Part shown: piece by piece, positions 1 to 6,954 of the stretch
Layout: each line of letters opens with the position of its first letter
Numbering within the stretch: the stretch's first letter is position 1
Assembly (NCBI GenBank): GCA_046155225.1
Contig: JBJXED010000044.1
Location: 1-21,184 of the forward strand
Direction: 5' to 3'
DNA length: 21,184 nt
Source of the DNA: JAKFVA01 sp046155225
GTDB lineage: Bacteria > Pseudomonadota > Gammaproteobacteria > Burkholderiales > Burkholderiaceae_C
Notes under the pieces: generated by a model
The model's input: only the letters and a program-made list of their open reading frames with translations
Databases searched by the model: none
What the model was told of the DNA's origin: nothing
Program-made: the position numbers and the translations under genes

Positions 1-832
1 TGCCGGTGGTCTTGTCGGCGCAGTCCCAGTGGATCTCGTCGCACATCTGGAAGAACCACTCGACGCGGTCGTTGGCGTGGATGATCGGCAGGATGTGCTC
101 TTCGGTCGTCGGGCACATGAAGCTGTACTTCACGACCGAGGTGAAGCTCGGGTTCCAGGTGACCTGCGAGCGCGACAGGAACGCGAACAGGTTGAAGGCG
201 TGCACCTCGTTCTCGAAGCCGGGCTCGGGGTGCAGCTCGGGCTGGTCTTGCGGCACGTCGGCGAAAGCGCGGTTGATCGGCGCACCGCGCGCGTCGCTGC
301 GCAGATTCAGGTCGTCTTTCAGGCCGACGCATCGGGTGGCAAGCTCCCGTGCGCGGGTCAGCTTCGGTGTGTTGCTGCCGTTCTTGCGGCCGTAGGGCGA
401 GCCGGTTTCCTGCGGCGCCGAGAACGGGTCGAAGGTCTCGTTCGTCCAGTCGTCGAGCATAGCCGCGAAGGTGGCGGCGATCTGCGGCGTGGAAAAGTTT
501 TCGAGCAGATCGACACCGGCCGTCTTCATCGTCGCGTTGAAGGTGCCGGCGTACATGTCGACGGTGCTGTAGTGGTTGGTGGTGCCGAACACGTGGTCGA
601 AGTTGACGCCACCGTAGAAGAAGCCCCAGGCCACGTCGCGCATCAGTGCGCGCAGGAAGTTGGCGGCGTCCATGGTGTGGCTGAGTGGCCGACCGTCGCG
701 CGTCTTCCAGCTGATGTGGGCGAAGTACTCGTCGCGGCGGAAGTTGAAGCTGCCGAGCGTGAAGCTGCGGTAGCCCAGCGTCGCGTCGGGCTCGGTCTGA
801 ATCACTTCGGCGAGTTTTTCGGGTGCGTTCAT
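1..832 (-). CDS. pnpD: Hydroquinone 1,2-dioxygenase, large subunit (3' end cut by window)
   Basis: This is the large subunit of the two-subunit, Fe(II)-dependent ring-cleaving dioxygenase that opens hydroquinone to 4-hydroxymuconic semialdehyde in the cytoplasm (PnpCD/HapCD family). The visible part is 277 codons; the family is about 340 residues, so roughly 60 residues lie beyond the left edge. The clearest evidence is the sequence PIIHANDRVEWFF, where His252, Asn254 and Glu258 have the H-x-N-x3-E spacing of the iron ligands I recall for Pseudomonas PnpD (His256, Asn258, Glu262). A GGAGA ribosome site precedes the ATG. The gene begins 27 nt after the small-subunit stop, as expected for an operon. 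The family assignment is from recalled similarity and the ligand motif; the exact substrate (hydroquinone or a substituted one) cannot be read from the sequence. Confidence 0.8.
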   Translation of the reverse strand, partial: MNAPEKLAEVIQTEPDATLGYRSFTLGSFNFRRDEYFAHISWKTRDGRPLSHTMDAANFLRALMRDVAWGFFYGGVNFDHVFGTTNHYSTVDMYAGTFNATMKTAGVDLLENFSTPQIAATFAAMLDDWTNETFDPFSAPQETGSPYGRKNGSNTPKLTRARELATRCVGLKDDLNLRSDARGAPINRAFADVPQDQPELHPEPGFENEVHAFNLFAFLSRSQVTWNPSFTSVVKYSFMCPTTEEHILPIIHANDRVEWFFQMCDEIHWDCADKTTG

Positions 833-859
833 GGGGTTGTCTCCGGGGTTCGTTGTGGA

Positions 860-1369
860 TCAAGCCGTCTGACAGATCTCTGCCCAGCGCTCGATCGACA
901 ACTCGCCCTTGCACGTCTGCTGCACCAGCACCGCCGGCTTCGCAGCGCGGAACTGGTAGGCGGTGTTCTTCGGCAGCATGGCCTGGTGGCCGCGCTTGAT
1001 CTTCATCCAGCCCATCTTCTTGCCCTGCGGCTCGCCCTTCACGAGCACCGCGCCGTTGTGGTTCCCGTCGGGCACGGTCTGCTCGGCGTCGAGCTTGATC
1101 AGGTGGATCTCGACGTCACCGTCCATGCTGAGCGTGAACTCGTCGTGCGCGCAGGTGTACCAGGGCGAAGTGCCTTCGGCGCGGATCGTCTCCAGCACGT
1201 AGATCTGGTTCTGGCCGAACACGACCTTCTCGTAGGGCTTGGCCTTGGAGGCGATCTCGAAGCAGTTCGAGAAGGCGTAGTTCTTGACGTTGTCGTCGAT
1301 CATCTGAACGCCGCCCTTTTCAAAGCGGTCGATCGATCCGAACACGGTCTTGTAGGCGGCTTGTGTCAT
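860..1369 (-). CDS. pnpC: Hydroquinone 1,2-dioxygenase, small subunit
   Basis: This 169-residue protein matches the small (about 18-19 kDa) cupin-like subunit of hydroquinone 1,2-dioxygenase, which pairs with the large subunit encoded just downstream to form the active site. Recognisable family stretches are the N-terminal TVFGSIDRFEKGG, VKNYAFSNCFEIASKAKPYE, and EGTSPWYTCAHDEFTLSMDG around residues 67-86. I chose the ATG at 1369 because it gives the family length and has an AGGAGA ribosome site at a normal distance; the open frame further upstream has no family similarity. All lysine codons I read here are AAG, unlike the genes right of groEL. The cluster is probably controlled by the LysR-type regulator encoded immediately upstream. 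Confidence 0.82.
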   Translation of the reverse strand: MTQAAYKTVFGSIDRFEKGGVQMIDDNVKNYAFSNCFEIASKAKPYEKVVFGQNQIYVLETIRAEGTSPWYTCAHDEFTLSMDGDVEIHLIKLDAEQTVPDGNHNGAVLVKGEPQGKKMGWMKIKRGHQAMLPKNTAYQFRAAKPAVLVQQTCKGELSIERWAEICQTA

Positions 1370-1400
1370 CCGATGTCTCCTGCTGAAACGCGTGGAAAGA

Positions 1401-1406
1401 AGTCTA
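1401..1406 (-). promoter_or_regulatory. Possible -10 box of the dioxygenase operon
   Basis: Read on the minus strand this is TAGACT. It lies 32 nt upstream of the small-subunit ATG. A transcript starting near 1394 would place the large palindrome centred at 1460 at about -66, the usual position of a LysR-type activator site. I see no good -35 hexamer, which is common for activator-dependent promoters. This is inference only. Confidence 0.3.
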
Positions 1407-1449
1407 GGAAGCCTCCGGCCGCGCGGGTAGAGGCAGAACGGCGACTGGA

Positions 1450-1487
1450 TTGTTCGGGAATGCCGAACAACGTGCGGGAATACCCGC
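1450..1487. promoter_or_regulatory. Tandem palindromes, candidate LysR-regulator operator
   Basis: Two inverted repeats sit side by side in the 134-nt gap between the regulator gene and pnpC. The first (1450-1470) is TTGTTCGG-N5-CCGAACAA, with perfect 8-base arms; its core TTC-N9-GAA fits the T-N11-A rule for LysR-type sites. The second (1474-1487) is GCGGG-N4-CCCGC. The two share a GGGAAT centre. Together they resemble the recognition plus accessory sites of a LysR-type activator. The link to the adjacent regulator is inferred from position. Confidence 0.6.
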
Positions 1488-1503
1488 CTCGGCGCCGGAC
1501 GGA

Positions 1504-2448
1504 CTACTCGATCACGCCGTCGGCCAACAGGCCTCGACTGATCAGCGCCTGGTCCCACGGCGGCACACCCGAGAAGCTCGCAGTGAGCACCTCGAGAAAC
1601 AGCTTCAACTTGAGCGAGCTGCGCACCGTGGTCGGGTAGAACACCGAGAGCCAGAAGGAACTCAGCAGGTACTCGGGCAAGACCAGCAGCAGCTCGCCCG
1701 ACAGCACCGACTCAGACGCCACCAGCGTCGGCACACAGACGATACCGGCGTGTTCGAGCGCGTACTCGCGCAGCAGGTGCACGCTGTTGCTCAGCAAGAC
1801 CGGCTTGAGTTCGAGCGAGACCTGCTCGTTCTGGCCGTGGAACACGAGCCGCTCGCGTGTCGGGTAGCCCGAATACCAGCCGATGCGGTGGCCCGCCAGG
1901 TCGCTGGGGTGGCGCGGCGCGCCGAAACGCTCGATGTATTCCGGCGACGCGCAGAACACGCGCCGCACCGGGAACAGCTTGCGCGCGATCAGCTCCTCGG
2001 AGCCGGGCGGAAAGATCTGCAACGCGCAGTCGAAGCCTTCTTTCACCGGGTCGATCACCGCGTCGCTGACGATCAGGTCGAGCACGATCTGCGGGTAACG
2101 CGCCTGAAACTCCTGCAGCAGCCGCGCCAGGTGGCCGAGCACGAAGCCCGGCAGCGCATGCACCCGCAGCCGCCCGACCGGCGAGGTGCCGACCTCGCGC
2201 ATCTGGTCGACCACCTCGTTGGTGCGGCCCACCAGTTCGGAGCAGTCGCGCAGGAAAGCCTGGCCGAGCTCGGACAATCTGACGCTGCGCGTGTTGCGGT
2301 GGAACAGCGGCGCACCGACGAACTCTTCGAGTTGCTGGATGCGCGCGGTGACGACCGAGCGCGACACGCGCATCTGCCGCGCAGCTTCGGCGAAGCTCTG
2401 CGATTCTGCGACGCGCACAAAGGCATCGATGGCGAGAAAGCGGTCCAT
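1504..2448 (-). CDS. LysR-family transcriptional regulator
   Basis: This 314-residue protein has the standard LysR layout. An N-terminal winged helix-turn-helix (about residues 1-60) reads MDRFLAIDAFVRVAESQSF...ARQMRVSRSVVTARIQQLEE, followed by VGAPLFHRNTR and a linker, then a periplasmic-binding-like effector domain from about residue 90. Its length is normal for the family. The ATG at 2448 was chosen because MDRFLAIDAFVRV is the typical beginning; an open frame extends further upstream without similarity. It lies directly upstream of and in the same direction as the hydroquinone dioxygenase genes, so it is probably their activator, like PnpR in 4-nitrophenol degraders, with hydroquinone or a related phenol as effector. 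That role is inferred from context. Its start faces away from the groES promoter. Confidence 0.9.
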   Translation of the reverse strand: MDRFLAIDAFVRVAESQSFAEAARQMRVSRSVVTARIQQLEEFVGAPLFHRNTRSVRLSELGQAFLRDCSELVGRTNEVVDQMREVGTSPVGRLRVHALPGFVLGHLARLLQEFQARYPQIVLDLIVSDAVIDPVKEGFDCALQIFPPGSEELIARKLFPVRRVFCASPEYIERFGAPRHPSDLAGHRIGWYSGYPTRERLVFHGQNEQVSLELKPVLLSNSVHLLREYALEHAGIVCVPTLVASESVLSGELLLVLPEYLLSSFWLSVFYPTTVRSSLKLKLFLEVLTASFSGVPPWDQALISRGLLADGVIE

Positions 2449-2499
2449 GGGTACTGCAGAACTCCGAGGCGAGGCACTGGAAACGCATTGTGCGCATGT

Positions 2500-2528
2500 C
2501 TTGAAACTTGGAGGCACGCCCCTATAAT
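2500..2528 (+). promoter_or_regulatory. groESL promoter with overlapping sigma70 and sigma32-like elements
   Basis: TTGAAA at 2501-2506 and TATAAT at 2523-2528, 16 nt apart, make a near-consensus housekeeping promoter. The same bases also read CTTGAAA, 12 nt, CCCCTATA, which fits the heat-shock sigma32 (RpoH) pattern. The CIRCE operator begins 7 nt after the -10 box, placing it on the transcription start. Confidence 0.85.
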
Positions 2529-2535
2529 CTGACTG

Positions 2536-2562
2536 CTAGCACTCGCGAATGCTGAGTGCTAA
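2536..2562. promoter_or_regulatory. CIRCE element (HrcA operator)
   Basis: The inverted repeat CTAGCACTC-N9-GAGTGCTAA matches the consensus TTAGCACTC-N9-GAGTGCTAA with one changed base in the left arm. HrcA binds this box and represses groESL until heat stress. Its position over the start site of the promoter at 2500-2528 is classic. Confidence 0.95.
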
Positions 2563-2570
2563 CGGCCTTG

Positions 2571-2590
2571 GCGGCAGTTTCAACTGCCGC
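2571..2590 (+). promoter_or_regulatory. Perfect hairpin in the groES leader
   Basis: Nine-base arms GCGGCAGTT and AACTGCCGC are separated by two bases, forming a very stable hairpin directly after the CIRCE box in the roughly 130-nt untranslated leader. There is no U tract, so it is not a normal terminator. It could stabilise the 5' end of the mRNA or stack with the CIRCE hairpin, which also remains in the transcript. The function is unknown. Confidence 0.55.
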
Positions 2591-2669
2591 TTTCGCTTCA
2601 AGTGATTGGGTGCTCACATTGCACCGATCCAAAGCCAAAGCTCAATTCAGTCCATTTCAAGGAGATGCT

Positions 2670-2960
2670 ATGAAACTTCGTCCTTTGCACGATCGCGTGA
2701 TCGTCAAGCGCCTGGAACAAGAAACCAAGACCGCGTCGGGCATCGTGATTCCCGACAACGCCGCCGAAAAGCCCGACCAGGGTGAAGTTCTGGCCGTTGG
2801 CCCGGGCAAGCGCAGCGACAAGGGCGACTTCATCGTCCTGAACATCAAGGTCGGTGACCGCGTCCTGTTCGGCAAGTACAGCGGCCAGACCGTCAAGGTC
2901 GATGGCGAAGAACTGCTGGTGATGAAAGAAGACGATCTGTTCGCGGTGGTCGAGAAGTAA
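2670..2960 (+). CDS. groES: Co-chaperonin GroES
   Basis: This 96-residue protein is the 10-kDa chaperonin that caps GroEL and encloses folding substrates. MKLRPLHDRVIVKRLEQETKTASGI is the family N-terminus, the mobile loop lies at about residues 16-32, and the length is standard. The ATG at 2670 has an AAGGAGA ribosome site. An in-frame open stretch reaches back to 2556, inside the CIRCE box, and is untranslated leader. groEL follows after 48 nt, so the two are co-transcribed under CIRCE/HrcA and probably sigma32 control. Lysine codons are 9 AAG to 2 AAA by hand count, like the genes to its left. Confidence 0.98.
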   Translation: MKLRPLHDRVIVKRLEQETKTASGIVIPDNAAEKPDQGEVLAVGPGKRSDKGDFIVLNIKVGDRVLFGKYSGQTVKVDGEELLVMKEDDLFAVVEK

Positions 2961-3008
2961 ATCTTCTCCCCTCGAACTGATTCCTTTCAATTTTCGGAGA
3001 AATAAGAC

Positions 3009-4664
<1,656 letters not shown>

Positions 4665-4799
4665 TGTGCTCCTTGCCTGACGACTCAGGGGGGCGATGCG
4701 AACGCTTGCCGTGGCGCTGCTACTGCGCGTAAGCGCTCGCGCCTACCCCTGAGCCGCCATGCGGCGTCGGGTGACTTTATTGGCATCCACCGTAAAACT
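4665..4799. other. Non-coding spacer after groEL
   Basis: No gene is visible between the groEL stop and its terminator. The stretch holds a long-range inverted repeat, CTCAGGGG at 4684-4691 and CCCCTGAG at 4746-4753, which could pair around a GC-rich loop. It loosely resembles the GC-rich palindromic repeat at 20531-20804 but is not a clear copy. Confidence 0.4.
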
Positions 4800-4829
4800 A
4801 AAAAAGAGCCGCTTTTGCGGCTCTTTTTT
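4800..4829 (+). terminator. Rho-independent terminator of groESL
   Basis: A run of A, then GAGCCGC, loop TTTT, GCGGCTC and six T form a strong intrinsic terminator. With A on the left and T on the right it can work in both directions. The next gene, at 4958, therefore probably has its own promoter, although I see no convincing one in 4830-4957. Confidence 0.93.
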
Positions 4830-4957
4830 CATTGCAGCCCGGCTTTTCGCGAAACAGACGCGGCACTCTAGACATATTCGGGTTTCTACTATGTCCTGTC
4901 ACGCAACTTGCTTACATTGGCCTTGAGCAAACCCGCTCTGCTTTATGAGGAGTTGAC

Positions 4958-5563
4958 ATGCAATTCGCCCCTTCCCTGATTTTGGCCGCCCTGCTGTGCG
5001 CCAGCGGCCCGGCACTGACCCAAGCCCCCAGCCGCGCGCTGATACAGCCCGCCACTGCGGTGGCCGCCATGGCACCCAGCATCGTCTCGGCCGGCCAGCG
5101 TTTGCAGCTCAATGGTGCAGGCACGCGCGAAATGGGTGCGCAGCCGCTCTACACCTTGGGCCTGTACCTGCGCCAGCCCGCCCGCAGCGCCGAGCAGGTG
5201 CTGGACAACACGCAGCCCAAGCAGTTGCGCTGGGTCGCGCAGCGTGCCGTCAGCGCCCGCGAATGGCAGGCACTGATGACGCAGGCCGTGCGCAGCAGCC
5301 TCTCTGAGGACGACATGGCCAGCACCATTCCGGTGCTGTTCCAGTTGGGTAGCTTGCTGCCATCGGGCCGGGGCCTGGCCGCTGGCGACGTGGTGCAGGT
5401 GGACTGGACGGCCGATGCCAGCACCGTCATCAGCGTCAACGGTCGGCGCTTTGGTGAGCCCATCGAAGGCCAGGCACGTTTCAACGCGTTGGCCCGCATC
5501 TGGCTGGGCGCGCGCCCAGCCGACGCGGGACTGAAACAAGCCTTGCTGGGCCAGGCGGCTTAA
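4958..5563 (+). CDS. Secreted chalcone-isomerase-like domain protein
   Basis: This 201-residue protein starts with a signal peptide (MQFAPSLILAALLCASGPALTQA), so it is exported. The mature part has the bacterial chalcone isomerase-like fold signature: LNGAGTREMGAQPLYTLGLYL near residues 52-72, then PKQLRW, later a GDVVQVDW strand, and the ending FNALARIWLGARPADAGLKQALLG. Bacterial members lack the plant flavonoid context and have no assigned reaction; some members of the fold bind fatty acids. A GAGGAG ribosome site lies 8 nt before the ATG. It stands alone between two terminator-like hairpins, so it is probably monocistronic. Confidence 0.82.
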   Translation: MQFAPSLILAALLCASGPALTQAPSRALIQPATAVAAMAPSIVSAGQRLQLNGAGTREMGAQPLYTLGLYLRQPARSAEQVLDNTQPKQLRWVAQRAVSAREWQALMTQAVRSSLSEDDMASTIPVLFQLGSLLPSGRGLAAGDVVQVDWTADASTVISVNGRRFGEPIEGQARFNALARIWLGARPADAGLKQALLGQAA

Positions 5564-5596
5564 ACCGCCGCAGCGGCTGGGGTAGGCTGCAAAAGG

Positions 5597-5624
5597 CCAA
5601 AAATCGTATTTTTGGTCTTTTTTT
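5597..5624 (+). terminator. Probable intrinsic terminator
   Basis: CCAAAAAT, loop CGT, ATTTTTGG is followed by a T-rich tract (TCTTTTTTT). The stem is AT-rich and thus weaker than the groESL terminator, but it lies 34 nt after the stop of the chalcone-isomerase-like gene. It may be part of the dispersed repeat that follows, because copy C also has TTTTTGGCC at the same side. Confidence 0.6.
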
Positions 5625-5640
5625 AAGCCTTATCACCTTC

Positions 5641-5682
5641 TAGCCAAGGTAATTATTGCCCGTACAGCTATTTATTCAGTAG
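5641..5682 (+). repeat. Dispersed repeat, copy A
   Basis: The unit begins TAGCCAAGG and ends CTATTTATTCAGTAG, 27 nt from start to start. The same two blocks at the same distance occur at 19882-19923, and in diverged form inside glmU at 10063-10104. It is far more AT-rich than its surroundings. It fills most of the 208-nt gap before the haloacid dehalogenase-like gene; nothing else is recognisable in that gap. Confidence 0.8.
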
Positions 5683-5771
5683 CAGTTGGCAGGCCTTTCG
5701 CCAACGCCTTCCAAACTGCCCTGAACCGCCTTGGCCAGTGCCGCGCTGCGCCATAGCTGAAATAATGCCCC

Positions 5772-6494
5772 ATGAGCACACCGCACCCCACCGCAGCGCA
5801 AGTCCTGGCCTTTGATGTGTTTGGCACCGTGGTCGACTGGCACGGCAGCGTCGCCGCCGAGGTGGACGCGCTGCAACGTGGCCGGCCCTGGGGCGTTGAC
5901 GGCAGCGCTTTTGCGCTGGCCTGGCGCGCGGGCTACCAGCCGGCCATGCAGCGCGTGCGCTCGGGCGAATTGGGCTGGACGCTGCTCGATGACCTGCACC
6001 GCCTGATCCTGGACCAGCTGCTGGCGCAGTTCGGCATCACCCACCTGGGCGAGGCGGAAAAAACCCAGCTCAACCGGGTTTGGCACCGCCTGCGGCCCTG
6101 GCCCGACACCGTACCTGGACTGATGCGGCTGAAATCGCGCTTTGTGATTTGCTCGCTCTCCAACGGCAACCTGAACTTGCTCACCCGCCTGGCCAAGCAC
6201 GCCGGGCTGCCGTGGGACTGCGTGCTCTCGGCCGAAGTCTTCCGCGCCTACAAGCCCGACCCCGCCACCTACCTGGGCGTGGCGAAAGTGTTTAGCGTCC
6301 GGCCCGATCAGGTGATGCTGGTCGCCGCGCACCAAGACGATTTGGCTGCTGCCCGCGCCTGCGGTCTGCAAACCGCCTACATCGAGCGGCCGCTTGAGTT
6401 TGGCGCAAAGCAGCCCAAAGACACCTCGCCCGATGCGGCGAACACCTTGCACGCCAGGGATTTGGCCGATTTGGCGACGCAATTGGGCTGCTGA
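5772..6494 (+). CDS. HAD-superfamily hydrolase, haloacid dehalogenase type II-like
   Basis: This 240-residue protein resembles (S)-2-haloacid dehalogenases and related HAD hydrolases. Motif I is LAFDVFGTVVDW, with the nucleophilic Asp near residue 15. Motif II is the Ser-Asn in CSLSNGN (about 135), and the motif III lysine is in AYKPDPATYLGVA (about 160). The usual SSNxWD segment is replaced by VAAHQDDLAAAR, a variant seen in other type II-like members, so true dehalogenation of 2-haloacids is uncertain and a phosphatase or other hydrolase role is possible. No ribosome site is visible; an AATAAT hexamer ends 5 nt before the ATG, so the mRNA may be leaderless. It converges on the DUF3096 gene. 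Confidence 0.8.
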   Translation: MSTPHPTAAQVLAFDVFGTVVDWHGSVAAEVDALQRGRPWGVDGSAFALAWRAGYQPAMQRVRSGELGWTLLDDLHRLILDQLLAQFGITHLGEAEKTQLNRVWHRLRPWPDTVPGLMRLKSRFVICSLSNGNLNLLTRLAKHAGLPWDCVLSAEVFRAYKPDPATYLGVAKVFSVRPDQVMLVAAHQDDLAAARACGLQTAYIERPLEFGAKQPKDTSPDAANTLHARDLADLATQLGC

Positions 6495-6548
6495 TGCACG
6501 GGTATCGCGCGTGCAACGCGGGCAAGCTCGGCGCCGCGCCCGGTGCGC

Positions 6549-6704
6549 TCAGTTCAGGCGAAGTGAGCCCGCACCGAACAGGCCGATCAGGCCAATGGCC
6601 ATCAGGTAAATCGCCACAATGAAATTCAGCAGCCGGGGCACGATCAGGATAAGAATGCCGGCCAGCAGTGAAATGAGGGGGGTCAGGCTGAGGTGGAGGT
6701 TCAT
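6549..6704 (-). CDS. Small membrane protein, DUF3096 family
   Basis: This 51-residue protein is mostly two hydrophobic helices: LTPLISLLAGILILIVPRLL and NFIVAIYLMAIGLIGLFGAG. The pattern LLAGILILIVPRLLNFIVAIYL is characteristic of the DUF3096 family of tiny inner-membrane proteins, whose role is unknown. The ATG at 6704 was chosen because MNLHLSLTPL gives the family length; an open frame extends upstream without similarity. It lies between convergent genes and is transcribed on the minus strand, like glmS upstream of it. Confidence 0.82.
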   Translation of the reverse strand: MNLHLSLTPLISLLAGILILIVPRLLNFIVAIYLMAIGLIGLFGAGSLRLN

Positions 6705-6818
6705 GGCGGGGGTAGTCCTGTGGTGGTGGCAAGCGTTGGGATGGCCCAGCATGAGGCTGGCAAAGCGCTGCCGCCAGCAGCCTGATTCGCCCAGCGCTGT
6801 AGGACGTAGGCCCGCGCC

Positions 6819-6860
6819 TTATTTCACCGTCACGCTTTTGGCCAAATTGCGCGGTTTGTG
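6819..6860 (-). pseudogene. Orphan second copy of the glmS C-terminal tail
   Basis: These 14 codons read HKPRNLAKSVTVK-stop, almost the same peptide as the real end of GlmS (DKPRNLAKSVTVE-stop at 6955-6996), but 12 of 42 bases differ and most changes are synonymous. It lies just downstream of the intact glmS, separated by 94 nt, and has no start of its own. The orphan uses codons usual for this genome (CGC, GCC), while the tail now joined to glmS uses the rare AGA. This is what an element integrating into the glmS 3' end and supplying its own tail would leave behind. Confidence 0.75.
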
Positions 6861-6954
6861 TCTCCCGCCGCCTGACGGCTTAACTTTGCTGCGCAAAGTT
6901 AGCGTACGACGCAAGCCCAAAACCTGGTCGCGCACATTGTGTGCGCCGTCCCCG
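6861..6954. other. 94-nt spacer between the two glmS tails, with two hairpins
   Basis: The spacer holds two perfect inverted repeats: TAACTTTGC-TGC-GCAAAGTTA (6881-6901) and GCGCACA-TTG-TGTGCGC (6930-6946). Neither is followed by a T run in either direction, so they are not standard terminators. They could be the remains of an inserted element or its attachment structure. No gene fits here. Confidence 0.5.

Noticed and set aside
29..1639. Long plus-strand open frame across the dioxygenase genes
   Set aside because: It spans two genes and an operator on the other strand; composition is typical of an antisense shadow.
6881..6946. Intrinsic terminators of glmS
   Set aside because: Both hairpins lack a following T run on either strand.
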